Origin: Kofleriaceae bacterium
Lineage (GTDB): Bacteria; Myxococcota_A; Polyangia; Haliangiales; Haliangiaceae
Assembly: GCA_018057825.1 (NCBI GenBank)
Contig: JAGPCY010000053.1
Location: 1-49,750, forward strand
Length of the DNA: 49,750 bases
Direction of reading: 5' to 3'
Shown: one piece after another, positions 1 to 11,083 of the stretch
Layout: every line of letters begins with the position of its first letter
Position numbering within the stretch: position 1 is the first letter of the stretch
Program-made: the position numbers and the translations under genes
The notes under the pieces: generated by a model
The model's database searches: none
What the model saw: only the letters and a program-made list of their open reading frames with translations
What the model was told of the DNA's origin: nothing

Positions 1-432
1 GCCCAGCCCGTTCACGCCCGGCCAGTGATGCACCCGCTCGACGAGCAGCCCGGCCACCGGGTTGGTCGCCGCGTACACCAGCTTGTCCATCACGTCCGCC
101 GGGTCCACCAGCTCGACCACGCACGGCGCATCCGACGACCAGAAGTTCTCACACCGCCCTCGCAGCGAGTTCATCGCCCGCGCGATCAAGCCGTGGAAGT
201 ACTCCCGAAACTCCACCTCGCGCCCGTGCCGGTCGTACAGCACGCCGTGGTGATGGTTCGACATCGCCGACGGCAGGATGAGTTCGATCTCGTATCGCGC
301 CGCCGCCACCGCCAGGCAGTACAGATACGTCTGGTTGGTCTCCTCGTCCGGCCGCAGCAAGAGTTCTCGCTGCACGCACCGCCGGTTGATCATCAGGAAC
401 CGACCAGGCAACACCTGCCGTGGGAGCGACAT
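1..432 (-). CDS. RAYT-type (REP-associated tyrosine) transposase, partial
   Basis: Reading leftward from an ATG at 432-430, an uninterrupted frame of 144 codons runs off the window edge, so the 3' end is missing. Family signs are the N-terminal RFLMINRR/QRELLLRP segment, the HUH metal-binding motif in SNHHHGVLYD (residues 58-67), the region around YFHGLIARAMN (79-89) that usually carries the nucleophilic tyrosine, and the later VYAATNPVAGLLVERV block (119-134). RAYT enzymes are Y1/IS200-like single-strand transposases that are often single-copy and associated with REP palindromes. An inverted repeat lies 63-108 nt upstream (495-540), which fits that pattern. No good ribosome site precedes the ATG (only a close GAGG). 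The family assignment is solid; activity cannot be judged because the C-terminus is absent. Confidence 0.82.
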   Translation of the reverse strand, partial: MSLPRQVLPGRFLMINRRCVQRELLLRPDEETNQTYLYCLAVAAARYEIELILPSAMSNHHHGVLYDRHGREVEFREYFHGLIARAMNSLRGRCENFWSSDAPCVVELVDPADVMDKLVYAATNPVAGLLVERVHHWPGVNGLG

Positions 433-494
433 CGCCTCGGCCGCACGAGCAGGCGGCGTGCCAACGGCAACTGCGCGCTATCGCAGACGGCGTC

Positions 495-540
495 TGTCCG
501 GCTTCGTCCGAGATCCGGCCATCTGTCCGAAAGCCGGACA
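495..540. repeat. Inverted repeat, REP-like, upstream of RAYT gene
   Basis: TGTCCGGCTT (495-504) and AAGCCGGACA (531-540) are perfect 10-bp inverted arms around a 26-nt spacer that itself holds further TCCG/CCGG words. A 12-base version of one arm, TGTCCGGCTTCG (495-506), recurs inverted at 49579-49590 next to the IS3 remnant. The position just upstream of a RAYT gene is where REP-type substrates are commonly found. Calling it a REP is an inference; copy number elsewhere in the genome is unknown. Confidence 0.5.
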
Positions 541-575
541 TTCCCGGACAATCTTCCGAGAGCTCCGCGACGCCC

Positions 576-839
576 CGAGTCCGAGTCCGAGACCGAACCC
601 GAGACCGAACCCGAGACCGAGACCGAACCCGAGACCGAACCCGAGACCGAGACCGAGACCGAGTCCGAGACCGAACCCGAGACCGAGACCGAGTCCGAGA
701 CCGAGACCGAGTCCGAGACCGAGACCGAGTCCGAGACCGAACCCGAGACCGAGACCGAACCCGAGACCGAGTCCGAGACCGAGACCGAGGCCGAGACCGA
801 GACCGAGACTGAACCCGAGACCGAGGCCGAACCGAGACT
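576..839. repeat. GARNCN hexanucleotide array 1 (about 44 units)
   Basis: A strictly period-6 tandem array on the + strand built from GAGACC, GAGTCC, GAACCC and GAGGCC. GAACCC differs from GAGACC at two adjacent bases, and the single-change intermediates are not seen here. The array ends 3 bp from the stop codon of the minus-strand beta-helix gene (843-845) and fills most of the gap to the RAYT gene. All three frames of the + strand stay open through it, but I see no gene that would use them. Confidence 0.95.
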
Positions 840-842
840 CGC

Positions 843-3800
843 CTACCGGCGGCGCCGCCGCCGGAGCCCGAGCAGCACGGCCAGCGCGCCGAGGGCCGCG
901 CCCTCGCGTCCACCGGCGCCGGTCTGACAGCAGCCGCCCCCGCCGCTACCGCCGTCGCCACCGGCGTCGGCCCCGACCGGGGCGTCGACGCCGGCGTCGA
1001 TCGTCGACTCGACCGAGCAGCTCGCGCTGCAGCCGTCGCCGCTCATCGTGTTGCCGTCGTCGCACATCTCGACGCCGGTCTGCACCACCAGATCGCCGCA
1101 CCGCGCCGACAGGCAGGTGTTGCGGCAGGCGTCGGTCTCGACCTGATTGGCGTCGTCGCACTCCTCGCCGGCCTGGACCACGCCGTCGCCACAGCTCGAC
1201 AGCGCGCAGGCGTTGGTGCAGCCGTCGGCGTTGTTGGTGTTGCCGTCGTCGCAGGCCTCGACGCCGGTCCGCACGTAGGTGTCGCCGCAGCGCGCCGCGA
1301 CGCAGCCGGCGACGCAGGCGTCGGCGTTGTCGGCGTTGGCATCGTCACACTCCTCGCTGCCGATGTGCAGGATGCCGTCGCCGCAGGTCGCCGGGACACA
1401 GGTCGCGGTGCACGCGTCGGTGTTGACCGTGTTGCCGTCGTCGCACATCTCGACCCCGGTGCGGATCACGCCGTCACCGCAGCGCGCCGCCATGCAGTTG
1501 GTGCGGCAGCCGTCGGTGTCGATCGTGTTGTTGTCGTCGCACTCCTCACCGGCCTGGACCACGCCGTCGCCGCAGCTCGGCGCGGTGCAGCTATTGCTGC
1601 AGGCGTCGGTGTCGATCAGGTTGCCGTCGTCGCAGGCCTCGACGCCGGCGCGGAGGAAGCCATCGCCGCACCGCGCGCTCTGGCAGGCGCCGACGCAGGC
1701 GTCGGTGTTCGAGCTGTTCATGTCGTCGCATTGCTCGACGCCGGCCTGGACGAACCCGTCGCCGCAGGTCGCGGCCACACACGACGCGGTGCAGGCGTCG
1801 GTCGACAGGGTGTTGCCGTCATCACAGGCCTCGACCCCGCTCTGCAAGAAGCCATCGCCACAGGTGGCGATCTGACAGGCGCCGACGCAGCCGTCGGTGT
1901 CCGAGGTGTTGCCGTCGTCGCATTGCTCGAGGCCGGCGCGGACCACGTTGTCGCCGCAGCGCGCGGTCTGGCAGGTCGCGGTGCAGGCGTCGGTCGCGAT
2001 CGTGTTGCCGTCGTCGCACTGCTCGACCCCGGCCTGGATGAAATTGTCGCCGCAGGTCGCGGTCCGGCAGGTGGTCAGGCAGGCGTCGGTGTTGGAGGCG
2101 TTGCCGTCGTCGCACTGCTCGGGCCCGTTCACCGCGCTATCGCCGCAGCGCGGTCCGAGCCCAGAGCAGCCGGTGTTGCAGAACCCGTACATGCCGTTCG
2201 ACGGGCCGTCGTCGCACACCTCGCCCGGCTCGAGGGAGCCGTTGCCGCACACCACCACCCGCACGAACTCGTAGGTGCCCATGTCGAACTGGTTGCCGTT
2301 GATGCCGTCGCCGTCGAGGGGCCGGGTGGTGCCCAGGATGTCGCGGGTCGGCGCGCCGGTCGCGGTGCCGGCGTCGATGCACACGCTCGTGCTCTGCAGC
2401 CGCAGGTTGGTGGACGAGACGTAGAGCGGGTTAGCGGACAGGAGGTTGGAGCTGGTGATCGTGCCGCTCAGGTTGGACGGGTTGTTCCAAACGTTGGAGT
2501 AGGAGATCGAGAACGACGAGGAGTCGTTGCGGTAGACGCCGACGCTGGTGTGGTTGGTGATGATGGAGTTGGTGACGGTGACCGTGCCCGGAGAGCCGGC
2601 CGAGCGGATGCCGTAGTTGCCGTTGGCGTTGATCGAGCAGTTGGCGACCGACAAGGTCCGGCCGGCGGTGGAGGGCGCGAAGTAGATGCCCTGGCCGACG
2701 TTGTCGCGGACCAGGCAGTTGGTCAGGGTCAGCGAGCCCGCGCTGTCGATGTACACGCCCGACGAGCTCCCGCCGATCGCCGAGAAGCCGTCGACGGTCG
2801 GGGCGCCAGCGCCGACGTACAGGCCGAAGCTCGACGACGACTGGGCGGTGATGTTGTTGAGGGTGTTGGCGGCGGTGGCGAACAGCGACAGGCCGCGGAC
2901 GGCGTTCACGATCGTGACGTACTCGACCAGGGACGCGGCGGCGGAGGTGCGGAGCTGGAGGCCGTACCACGACCCCGGCGAGGCCGAGGCGCCGGACAGC
3001 GTGATCGGGTTGGCGGCGGTGCCGGCGGCGGTGAGGCGGCCGTCGACCAGCAGCTCGGCGCGGCCGGGGTCGGCGCCGGCGGCCATGATGTCGGTGGCGG
3101 CGAAGGACAGCGTCACCCCCGGCGCGATCGACAGCGTGACGCCGGGGCCGACGGTGAGGTCGCCGCCGACGGCGTAGGGGCTGCCGGCGGTGGTGAGCGA
3201 GGTGTTGGTCCACAACGTGCCGTACAGGCCGGGGGTGGCGTCAGAGGTGTAGGGCAGCGCGCCCTGATCGCCGCCGCCCATGGCGCCAAACCGCGACGGC
3301 GAGTTCGAGGTCAGCCGCAGGTTGGTGGACGAGACGTAGAGCGGGTTGGCGGACAGGAGGTTGGAGCTGGTGATCGTGCCGCTCAGGTTGGACGGGTTGT
3401 TCCAGACGTTGGAGTAGGAGATCGAGAACGACGAGGAGTCGTTGCGGTAGACGCCGACGCTGGTGTGGTTGGTGATGATGGAGTTGGTGACGGTGATCGA
3501 GCCGTTCGAGCCGGCCGAGCGGATGCCGTAGTTGCCGTTGGCGTTGATCGAGCAGTTGGCGACCGACAAGGTCCGGCCGGCGGTGGAGGGCGCGAAGTAG
3601 ATGCCCTGGCTGAGGTTGTCGCGCAGCAGGCAGTTGGTCAGCGTCAGCGAGGCGGGACCATCGACGTACACGCCGGTGCCGCTGCTGCCAATCGCCGCGA
3701 AGCCATCGGCGGTGGGGGTGCCGGCGCCGACGTACAGGCCGAAGCTCGACGACGACTGGGCGGTGATGTTGTTGAGGGTGTTGGCGGCAGTGGCGAACAG

Positions 3801-5135
3801 CGACAGGCCGCGGACAGCGTTGACGATCGTGACGTACTCGACCAGGGACGCGGCGGCGGTGGTGCGGAGCTGGAGGCCGTACCACGACCCCGGCGAGGCC
3901 GAGGCGCCGCGCAGCGTGATCGGGTTGGCGGCGGTGCCGGCGGCGGTGAGGCGGCCGTCGACCAGCAGCTCGGCGCGTCCCGGGTCGGTGCCGGCGGCCA
4001 TCATGTCGGTGGCGGCGAAGGACAGCGTCACGCCGGGCGCGATCGACAGGGTGACGCCGGGGCCGACGGTGAGGTCGCCGCCGATGGCGTAGGGGCTGCC
4101 GGCGGTGGTGAGCGAGGTGTTGGTCCACAGCGTGCCGTACAGGCCGGGGGTGGCGTCGGAGGTGTAGGGCAACGCGCCCTGATCACCGCCGCCCATGGCG
4201 CCAAACCGCGACGGCGAGTTCGAGGTCAGCCGCAGGTTGGTGGACGAGACGTAGAGCGGGTTGGCGGACAGGAGGTTGGAGCTGGTGATCGTGCCGCTCA
4301 GGTTGGACGGGTTGTTCCAAACGTTGGAGTAGGAGATCGAGAACGACGAGGAGTCGTTGCGGTAGACGCCGACGCTGGTGTGGTTGGTGATGATGGAGTT
4401 GGTGACGGTGACCGTGCCCGGAGAGCCGGCCGAGCGGATGCCGTAGTTGCCGTTGGCGTTGATCGAGCAGTTGGCGACCGACAGGGCCCGGCCGGCGGTC
4501 GAGGGCGCGAAGTAGATGCCCTGGCCGACGTTGTCGCGGACCACGCAGTTGGTCAGGGTCAGCGAGCCCGCGCTGTCGATGTACACGCCCGACGAGCTCC
4601 CGCCGATCGCCGAGAAGCCGCTAAAGGTCGGGGCTCCGGCGGCGACGTACAAACCGAAGCTCGACGCGCTCTGCACGGTCACGCCGCTCGACGACACCGT
4701 CGCCGCGGTCGCCTGGTAGCTGACGCCGCGCACCGCGTGCGTGACGGTCAGGTTGTTCAGCGTCGCCGCGGCGGCCGTGGTGTCGATCACCACGCCGTAC
4801 CAGGAGCCGGGGCTGGTCGACACGCCGCGCAGCGACACCGGCGAGACCACCGTGCCGTTCACCGTCAGCGTGCCGCGGACGATCAGCTCGACCCGCCCGG
4901 GGTCGGTCCCCGCGGCCTGACCGTCGCTCGCGGCGAACTGGACGACCGTCCCGGCCTCGATCGTGAGCGATGCCCCCGACGGGACGATGATGTCGCCCTG
5001 GACGATGTAGGGGCTACCAGCCGGCGACCAGGTCTGGTTGATGACGTTGCCACCGGGCACGGTGGTGTCGGCGTGGGCCGAGGTGAACAGCGCCGCGAGG
5101 ATGGCGAACGCGGCGACAGCGTGGCGAACAGACAT
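843..5135 (-). CDS. Exported beta-helix repeat protein with Cys-rich repeats and MYXO-CTERM
   Basis: A 1430-residue surface protein. Residues 1-22 (ending TSAHA) form a Sec signal peptide. About residues 23-940 are three copies of a 305-residue unit rich in N, S and T ladders (TLTNC, SINANGNYGI, SVGVYRNDSS), typical of right-handed parallel beta-helices. About 940-1380 hold 13 copies of the CGDG...VEQCDDGN...DAC Cys-rich repeat (DUF4215-type, common in myxobacteria). The C-terminus, GGGGCCQTGAGG followed by a hydrophobic stretch and six arginines, is a MYXO-CTERM sorting signal. It is therefore probably processed and anchored at the cell surface. The start is supported by GGAGG just upstream. 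A TAGCAT hexamer lies at 5154-5159, giving a short leader. The ligand is unknown; an adhesin-like role is a guess. Confidence 0.9.
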   Translation of the reverse strand: MSVRHAVAAFAILAALFTSAHADTTVPGGNVINQTWSPAGSPYIVQGDIIVPSGASLTIEAGTVVQFAASDGQAAGTDPGRVELIVRGTLTVNGTVVSPVSLRGVSTSPGSWYGVVIDTTAAAATLNNLTVTHAVRGVSYQATAATVSSSGVTVQSASSFGLYVAAGAPTFSGFSAIGGSSSGVYIDSAGSLTLTNCVVRDNVGQGIYFAPSTAGRALSVANCSINANGNYGIRSAGSPGTVTVTNSIITNHTSVGVYRNDSSSFSISYSNVWNNPSNLSGTITSSNLLSANPLYVSSTNLRLTSNSPSRFGAMGGGDQGALPYTSDATPGLYGTLWTNTSLTTAGSPYAIGGDLTVGPGVTLSIAPGVTLSFAATDMMAAGTDPGRAELLVDGRLTAAGTAANPITLRGASASPGSWYGLQLRTTAAASLVEYVTIVNAVRGLSLFATAANTLNNITAQSSSSFGLYVGAGTPTADGFAAIGSSGTGVYVDGPASLTLTNCLLRDNLSQGIYFAPSTAGRTLSVANCSINANGNYGIRSAGSNGSITVTNSIITNHTSVGVYRNDSSSFSISYSNVWNNPSNLSGTITSSNLLSANPLYVSSTNLRLTSNSPSRFGAMGGGDQGALPYTSDATPGLYGTLWTNTSLTTAGSPYAVGGDLTVGPGVTLSIAPGVTLSFAATDIMAAGADPGRAELLVDGRLTAAGTAANPITLSGASASPGSWYGLQLRTSAAASLVEYVTIVNAVRGLSLFATAANTLNNITAQSSSSFGLYVGAGAPTVDGFSAIGGSSSGVYIDSAGSLTLTNCLVRDNVGQGIYFAPSTAGRTLSVANCSINANGNYGIRSAGSPGTVTVTNSIITNHTSVGVYRNDSSSFSISYSNVWNNPSNLSGTITSSNLLSANPLYVSSTNLRLQSTSVCIDAGTATGAPTRDILGTTRPLDGDGINGNQFDMGTYEFVRVVVCGNGSLEPGEVCDDGPSNGMYGFCNTGCSGLGPRCGDSAVNGPEQCDDGNASNTDACLTTCRTATCGDNFIQAGVEQCDDGNTIATDACTATCQTARCGDNVVRAGLEQCDDGNTSDTDGCVGACQIATCGDGFLQSGVEACDDGNTLSTDACTASCVAATCGDGFVQAGVEQCDDMNSSNTDACVGACQSARCGDGFLRAGVEACDDGNLIDTDACSNSCTAPSCGDGVVQAGEECDDNNTIDTDGCRTNCMAARCGDGVIRTGVEMCDDGNTVNTDACTATCVPATCGDGILHIGSEECDDANADNADACVAGCVAARCGDTYVRTGVEACDDGNTNNADGCTNACALSSCGDGVVQAGEECDDANQVETDACRNTCLSARCGDLVVQTGVEMCDDGNTMSGDGCSASCSVESTIDAGVDAPVGADAGGDGGSGGGGCCQTGAGGREGAALGALAVLLGLRRRRRR
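2401..4800 (-). repeat. 915-bp in-frame tandem repeats inside the beta-helix gene
   Basis: The word CGCAGGTTGGTGGACGAGAC begins at 2401, 3316 and 4231, an exact 915-bp (305-codon) period. Long stretches around these points are nearly base-identical, for example 2410-2700 against 3325-3615 and 4240-4530. Near identity, including synonymous sites, points to recent duplication or ongoing gene conversion. The N-terminal end of the first unit (about 4620-5060) has diverged. Confidence 0.93.
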
Positions 5136-5277
5136 GGAGCCTCCGGGGGGCGGATGCTAGCCCGGAACCTGCGTCGCTGGTCGGCCAGGCCCGCCGGGCC
5201 GGCCCGTCGCGCGTTGCTGCGTGCGCGCGATCACGTCGGGGCCTTGCGCGATCGCGGCCGGCCGCCGACCATGCGCC

Positions 5278-6576
5278 ATGGTCGAGCCCGCGCCCGCGCG
5301 TCGTCCCCACGTCGCGATCCTCTTCGGCGTGCTCGCCGGGTCGGCCCTGGGCCTGGCCGCCAGCGGCCTGGTCAGCGCCGACGTGGTCAGCCGCAGCGAC
5401 GTCAAGTTCGTGATCGAGTGGGTGACGCAGCCGGTCGGTCAGCTCTTCCTCCGCCTCTTGTTCATGCTGGCCGTGCCGCTCATCTTCGCGGCCCTGGTGA
5501 CCGGCGTGGCCGAACTCGAGCCCAAGTCGCTGGGCAAGATCGGCGCGCGGACGCTGGCCTACACCGCGGTGCTCTCGGCGATCGCGGTGGTCCTCGGCCT
5601 CACGCTGGTCAACCTGATCGCGCCCGGGACCTGGAACCGCGATGAGCTCCTGGGCCAGCTCGCCCATCTCGGGGACCCCGGGATCAAGTCCGCCGATCGC
5701 CCCGGCCTGGGCTCGGTGGTGCAGATGATCCCGACCAACCCGGTGGCGGCGGTGGCCAGCGGCGACATGCTCGGCCTCATCATCTTCGCCTTGACCCTGG
5801 GCATCGGCCTGGCGGTCGTGCGCACCGAGGCCACCGCCACCCTGCGCGCCACGATCGCCGGGCTGTCCGAGGTGACGATGTGGCTCATCCAGCAGGTCAT
5901 GCGCCTGGCCCCGGTCGGCGTCGGCGCGCTCTTGTTCGGCAGCTTCGCGACCCTGGGCCTCGATCTGTTCACCACCGTCGGCGGCTACGTCGTGACCGTG
6001 GTCGGCGCGCTGGTCCTCCACACCTTCGTCGTCTACCCGCTGTTCATCTGGTTCACCGCCGGCATGGGGCCGCGCCGGTTCTTCGCCGGCTCGCGCCTGG
6101 CGCTGTCGACCGCCTTCGCCACCGCGTCGTCGGCGGCGACCCTGCCGACCACCCTGCGGGTCGCCGAGACCGATCTCGGGCTGCCGCGCTCGGTGGCGCG
6201 CTTCGTCCTGACCGCCGGCGCGTCGATGAACCAGAACGGCTCGGCGCTGTTCGAGGGCGTGACCGTGCTGTTCCTGGCCCAGGTCTTCGGCGTCGACCTG
6301 AGCGTCGGCCAGCAGATCGAGATCATGCTCATCTGCATCCTCGGCGGCATCGGCACCGCCGGCATCCCCGGCGCGACGCTGCCGGTGATCGCGATGATGC
6401 TCGGCATGGTCGGCGTGCCGGCCCACGGCCTGGCGCTGGTGCTCGGCGTCGACCGCGTCCTCGACATGTGTCGGACCACGGTCAACGTCGCCGGCGATCT
6501 GGCGATCGCGGTCGCGGTCGGCGGTCGCACCGGGGTCGCACCTGTCGCTGTCCCGACCGCCGACGCCGAGGGCTAG
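5278..6576 (+). CDS. Dicarboxylate/amino acid:cation symporter (DAACS family)
   Basis: A 432-residue polytopic inner-membrane transporter of the GltP/DctA (SLC1-like) fold, which couples uptake of C4-dicarboxylates or acidic amino acids to Na+ or H+. Family marks are FLRLLFMLAVPLIFAAL near the N-terminus, the re-entrant loop motif SSAATLPTTL, the NQNGSALFEGV helix (usually NMDGTALYE in relatives), the GGIGTAGIPGA loop and the terminal DRVLDMCRTTVNVAGD segment. I chose the ATG at 5278 because a GTG at 5221 would add 19 basic residues unlike the family. It is divergent from the beta-helix gene and 32 bp from the next gene. The N-Q-N in place of the common N-M-D may shift substrate preference, so the exact substrate is open. 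Confidence 0.9.
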   Translation: MVEPAPARRPHVAILFGVLAGSALGLAASGLVSADVVSRSDVKFVIEWVTQPVGQLFLRLLFMLAVPLIFAALVTGVAELEPKSLGKIGARTLAYTAVLSAIAVVLGLTLVNLIAPGTWNRDELLGQLAHLGDPGIKSADRPGLGSVVQMIPTNPVAAVASGDMLGLIIFALTLGIGLAVVRTEATATLRATIAGLSEVTMWLIQQVMRLAPVGVGALLFGSFATLGLDLFTTVGGYVVTVVGALVLHTFVVYPLFIWFTAGMGPRRFFAGSRLALSTAFATASSAATLPTTLRVAETDLGLPRSVARFVLTAGASMNQNGSALFEGVTVLFLAQVFGVDLSVGQQIEIMLICILGGIGTAGIPGATLPVIAMMLGMVGVPAHGLALVLGVDRVLDMCRTTVNVAGDLAIAVAVGGRTGVAPVAVPTADAEG

Positions 6577-6608
6577 CCACCGCCGCGCCGCGGGCGTATC
6601 TGATCGCC

Positions 6609-8774
6609 ATGCGCACCCACTTCCTGGCCGTCGCCGTCGGGCTCGTCGCCTGCGGTGGCGGCGGCTCCAAGCCGACGACTACCCCCGTGACCAAGCCGAC
6701 TGATCCGACCAAGCCGACCGATCCGACCAAGCCGACCGAGCCGACCACCGCCGCCGCCGACGATCCGTGGCTGTGGCTCGAGGACGTCACCGGGGACAAG
6801 CCGCTGGCGTGGGTTCGCGAGCGCAACGCCGTCTCGCAGGCTGAGCTCGAGGGCGCGACCGGCTTCACCGCGCTGCGCGATCGCTTGCTGGCGATCTACG
6901 ACTCCAAGGACCGCATCCCGTTCGTCGGCGCCCGTGGCAAGTGGCTCTACAACTTCTGGCGCGACGACGTCAATCCGCGCGGCCTGTGGCGGCGCACCAC
7001 CTTGGCCGAGTTCAAGAAGGCCAAGCCGAAGTGGGAGGTCGTCCTCGATCTCGACGCCCTGGGCAAGGCCGAGTCCGAGAACTGGGTGTGGCACGGCGCC
7101 GAATGCCTGTACCCGAAGTACGAGCGGTGCCTGGTCAGCCTGTCGCGCGGCGGCGCCGACGCCGACGTGGTCCGCGAGTTCGACGTGGTGAAGAAGGAGT
7201 TCGTCGCGGGCGGCTTCGTCCTCCCCGAGGCCAAGAACTCGGTCGGCTGGAAGGACCAGGACACGATCTTCGTCGGCTCCGACTTCGGGCCCGGCTCGCT
7301 GACCGACTCCGGCTATCCCCGCATCGCCAAGGAGTGGAAGCGCGGCACGCCGCTGGCCAGCGCGGTCACGGTGTTCGAAGGGCAGGCGTCCGACGTCGCC
7401 GCCGGCGCTTACCGCGAGTGGGATCAGGGCAAGGCCCGCGACTGGATCTACCGCTCGCCGGGGTTCTTCACCAACGAGGTCTACCTGCGCGATGGCGACC
7501 AGCAGATCCGCATGGACAAGCCCGACGACGCCAGCCTGACGACCTGGCACGACCACGTCCTCATCACCCTGCGCACCGACTGGACCGTCGGCGGCAAGAC
7601 CTGGCCGGCCGGCGCGCTCCTGACCACCCCGCTGGCCGACTTCCTCGCTGGCAAGCGCGACTTCGCGATGCTGTTCGAGCCGCGCCCGGGCGCCTCGCTC
7701 GATGGCGTGACCGGCACCAAGACCGCGATCCTGGTCACCGAGCTCGAGCACGTCAATAGCCGCATCTACGTCCACCGCCTGGTCCGCGGCAAGTGGACCC
7801 GCACCAAGCTCGCCACGCCGGCGGTCGGCGCGTTCGGTGTCGGCGCCTACGACGCCGACGTGTCCGACGACTTCTGGTTCACCGAGACCAACTTCACGAC
7901 GCCGACCACCTTGTCGATCGGCAACGTCGGCAAGCCGGGCCGCACCAAGCTGAAGTCGAGCCCGGCGTTCTTCGACGCCAAGGGCGTCGAGACCACCCAG
8001 CACTTCGCGACCTCGGCCGACGGCACCAAGGTGCCGTACTTCCTGATCGCCAAGGCTGGCCTGCCGCAGGACGGCTCGACCCCGACCGTGCTCGAGGGCT
8101 ACGGCGGCTTCGAGGTGTCGATGACCCCGGGCTACGACGCCGCCGGCGGCGCGGCGTGGCTCGAGCGCGGCGGCGCGATCGCGGTCGCCAACATCCGCGG
8201 CGGCGGCGAGTACGGTCCGGCCTGGCACCAGGCCGCGCTCAAGCACAACCGCCAGCGGGCCTACGACGACTTCATCGCGGTCGCCGAGGATCTGATCGCG
8301 CGCAAGGTCACCTCGAACCCCAAGCTCGGCACGATCGGCGGCTCCAACGGCGGCCTGCTCATGGGCGTGATGTTGACCCAGCGCCCCGATCTGTTCGGCG
8401 CGATCGTGTGCCAGGTGCCGCTCCTCGACATGAAGCGCTACCACAAGCTCCTGGCCGGCGCGTCGTGGATGGCCGAGTACGGCGACCCCGACGACCCCGC
8501 CGACTGGGCGGCGCTGGCCAAGTACTCGCCGTACCAGAACGTCAAGGCCGGCGTCCGCTACCCGCGCACGCTGTTCATGACCTCGACCCGCGACGACCGC
8601 GTCCACCCCGGTCACGCGCGCAAGATGGCCGCCAAGCTCGAGAAGCTGGGGGCCGATCTGCTGTACTACGAGAACATCGAGGGCGGCCACGGCGGCGCGG
8701 CCGACAACAAGCAGCGCGCGCAGATGTCGGCGATGGGCTGGACGTTCTTTGCTCGGCAGCTCGGGCTGAAGTAG
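6609..8774 (+). CDS. Prolyl oligopeptidase family (S9A) lipoprotein
   Basis: A 721-residue serine peptidase. Residues 1-16 end in the lipobox GLVAC, so it is probably a lipoprotein. A short linker of KPTDPT repeats (about 24-45) precedes the catalytic protein. The N-terminal beta-propeller domain begins at DDPWLWLEDV. The alpha/beta-hydrolase triad is visible: Ser579 in GGSNGGLL, Asp662 or 663 in DDRVHPGH, and His694 in GGHGGAA. Such enzymes cleave after proline in peptides of limited length. The start at 6609 gives the signal peptide directly, and TATCTG sits 6 nt upstream. It is 32 bp after the symporter, so uptake and peptide breakdown could be coupled, but this is only context. The stop codon is followed directly by hexamer array 2, which continues in the same frame. 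Confidence 0.92.
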   Translation: MRTHFLAVAVGLVACGGGGSKPTTTPVTKPTDPTKPTDPTKPTEPTTAAADDPWLWLEDVTGDKPLAWVRERNAVSQAELEGATGFTALRDRLLAIYDSKDRIPFVGARGKWLYNFWRDDVNPRGLWRRTTLAEFKKAKPKWEVVLDLDALGKAESENWVWHGAECLYPKYERCLVSLSRGGADADVVREFDVVKKEFVAGGFVLPEAKNSVGWKDQDTIFVGSDFGPGSLTDSGYPRIAKEWKRGTPLASAVTVFEGQASDVAAGAYREWDQGKARDWIYRSPGFFTNEVYLRDGDQQIRMDKPDDASLTTWHDHVLITLRTDWTVGGKTWPAGALLTTPLADFLAGKRDFAMLFEPRPGASLDGVTGTKTAILVTELEHVNSRIYVHRLVRGKWTRTKLATPAVGAFGVGAYDADVSDDFWFTETNFTTPTTLSIGNVGKPGRTKLKSSPAFFDAKGVETTQHFATSADGTKVPYFLIAKAGLPQDGSTPTVLEGYGGFEVSMTPGYDAAGGAAWLERGGAIAVANIRGGGEYGPAWHQAALKHNRQRAYDDFIAVAEDLIARKVTSNPKLGTIGGSNGGLLMGVMLTQRPDLFGAIVCQVPLLDMKRYHKLLAGASWMAEYGDPDDPADWAALAKYSPYQNVKAGVRYPRTLFMTSTRDDRVHPGHARKMAAKLEKLGADLLYYENIEGGHGGAADNKQRAQMSAMGWTFFARQLGLK

Positions 8775-8780
8775 GCGCTC

Positions 8781-9028
8781 GAGGCGGCGGCGGAGGAGGA
8801 GGAGGAGGCCGAGGCCGAGGCCGAGGCAGAGGCGGAGGCCGAGGCGGAGACGGAGACCGAGACCGAGGCGGAGGAGGAGACCGAGACCGAGGCCGAGACC
8901 GAGACCGAGACCGAGTCCGAGTCCGAGTCCGAGGCAGAGGCGGAGGAGGAGGCCGAGACCGAGGCCGAGGCGGAGACCGAGGCGGAGGTGGAGGCTGGGA
9001 TGGAGACCGAGGTTGAGACCGAGACCCC
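8781..9028. repeat. GARNCN hexanucleotide array 2 (about 41 units)
   Basis: Begins 6 bp after the peptidase stop codon (8772-8774) and ends about 57 bp before the cyclase start. Units on the + strand are GAGGCC, GAGGCA, GAGGCG, GAGACG, GAGACC, GAGTCC, GAGGAG and GAGGTG, all in register. GAG is almost invariant and the second triplet varies mainly at its first and third base. The array shares the reading frame of the preceding gene beyond its TAG. Confidence 0.95.
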
Positions 9029-9085
9029 CGGGGTGACCGCGGTCCTTGCTTCGGCGCGCGGTCGGGCGGTACCGTCGAGCTGGGG

Positions 9086-11059
<1,974 letters not shown>

Positions 11060-11069
11060 CCGCGACCGC

Positions 11070-11075
11070 TACACT
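11070..11075 (+). promoter_or_regulatory. -10 hexamer TACACT for the methyltransferase gene
   Basis: TACACT ends 8 nt before the ATG at 11084, inside the 24-nt gap after the cyclase gene. At this spacing transcription would begin at or next to the start codon. The same hexamer at the same distance precedes the second cyclase gene (38346-38351). Confidence 0.5.
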
Positions 11076-11083
11076 GCCGCGCG

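Noticed and set aside
576-839. CRISPR array reading of the hexamer tracts
   Set aside because: Units are 6 bp in direct tandem with no spacers, and no cas genes are present.
25-927. A + strand protein with an (ET/EP/ES) repeat through array 1
   Set aside because: It is antisense to the RAYT gene and to the end of the beta-helix gene, and the repeat is open in all frames, so the frame is not evidence of coding.
1365-5645. A 1426-codon open frame on the + strand across the beta-helix gene
   Set aside because: It is antisense to a gene with signal peptide, repeats and MYXO-CTERM, and its composition (GVGVDRVAVVA repeats) mirrors the complementary strand. Long antisense frames are expected at this GC content.
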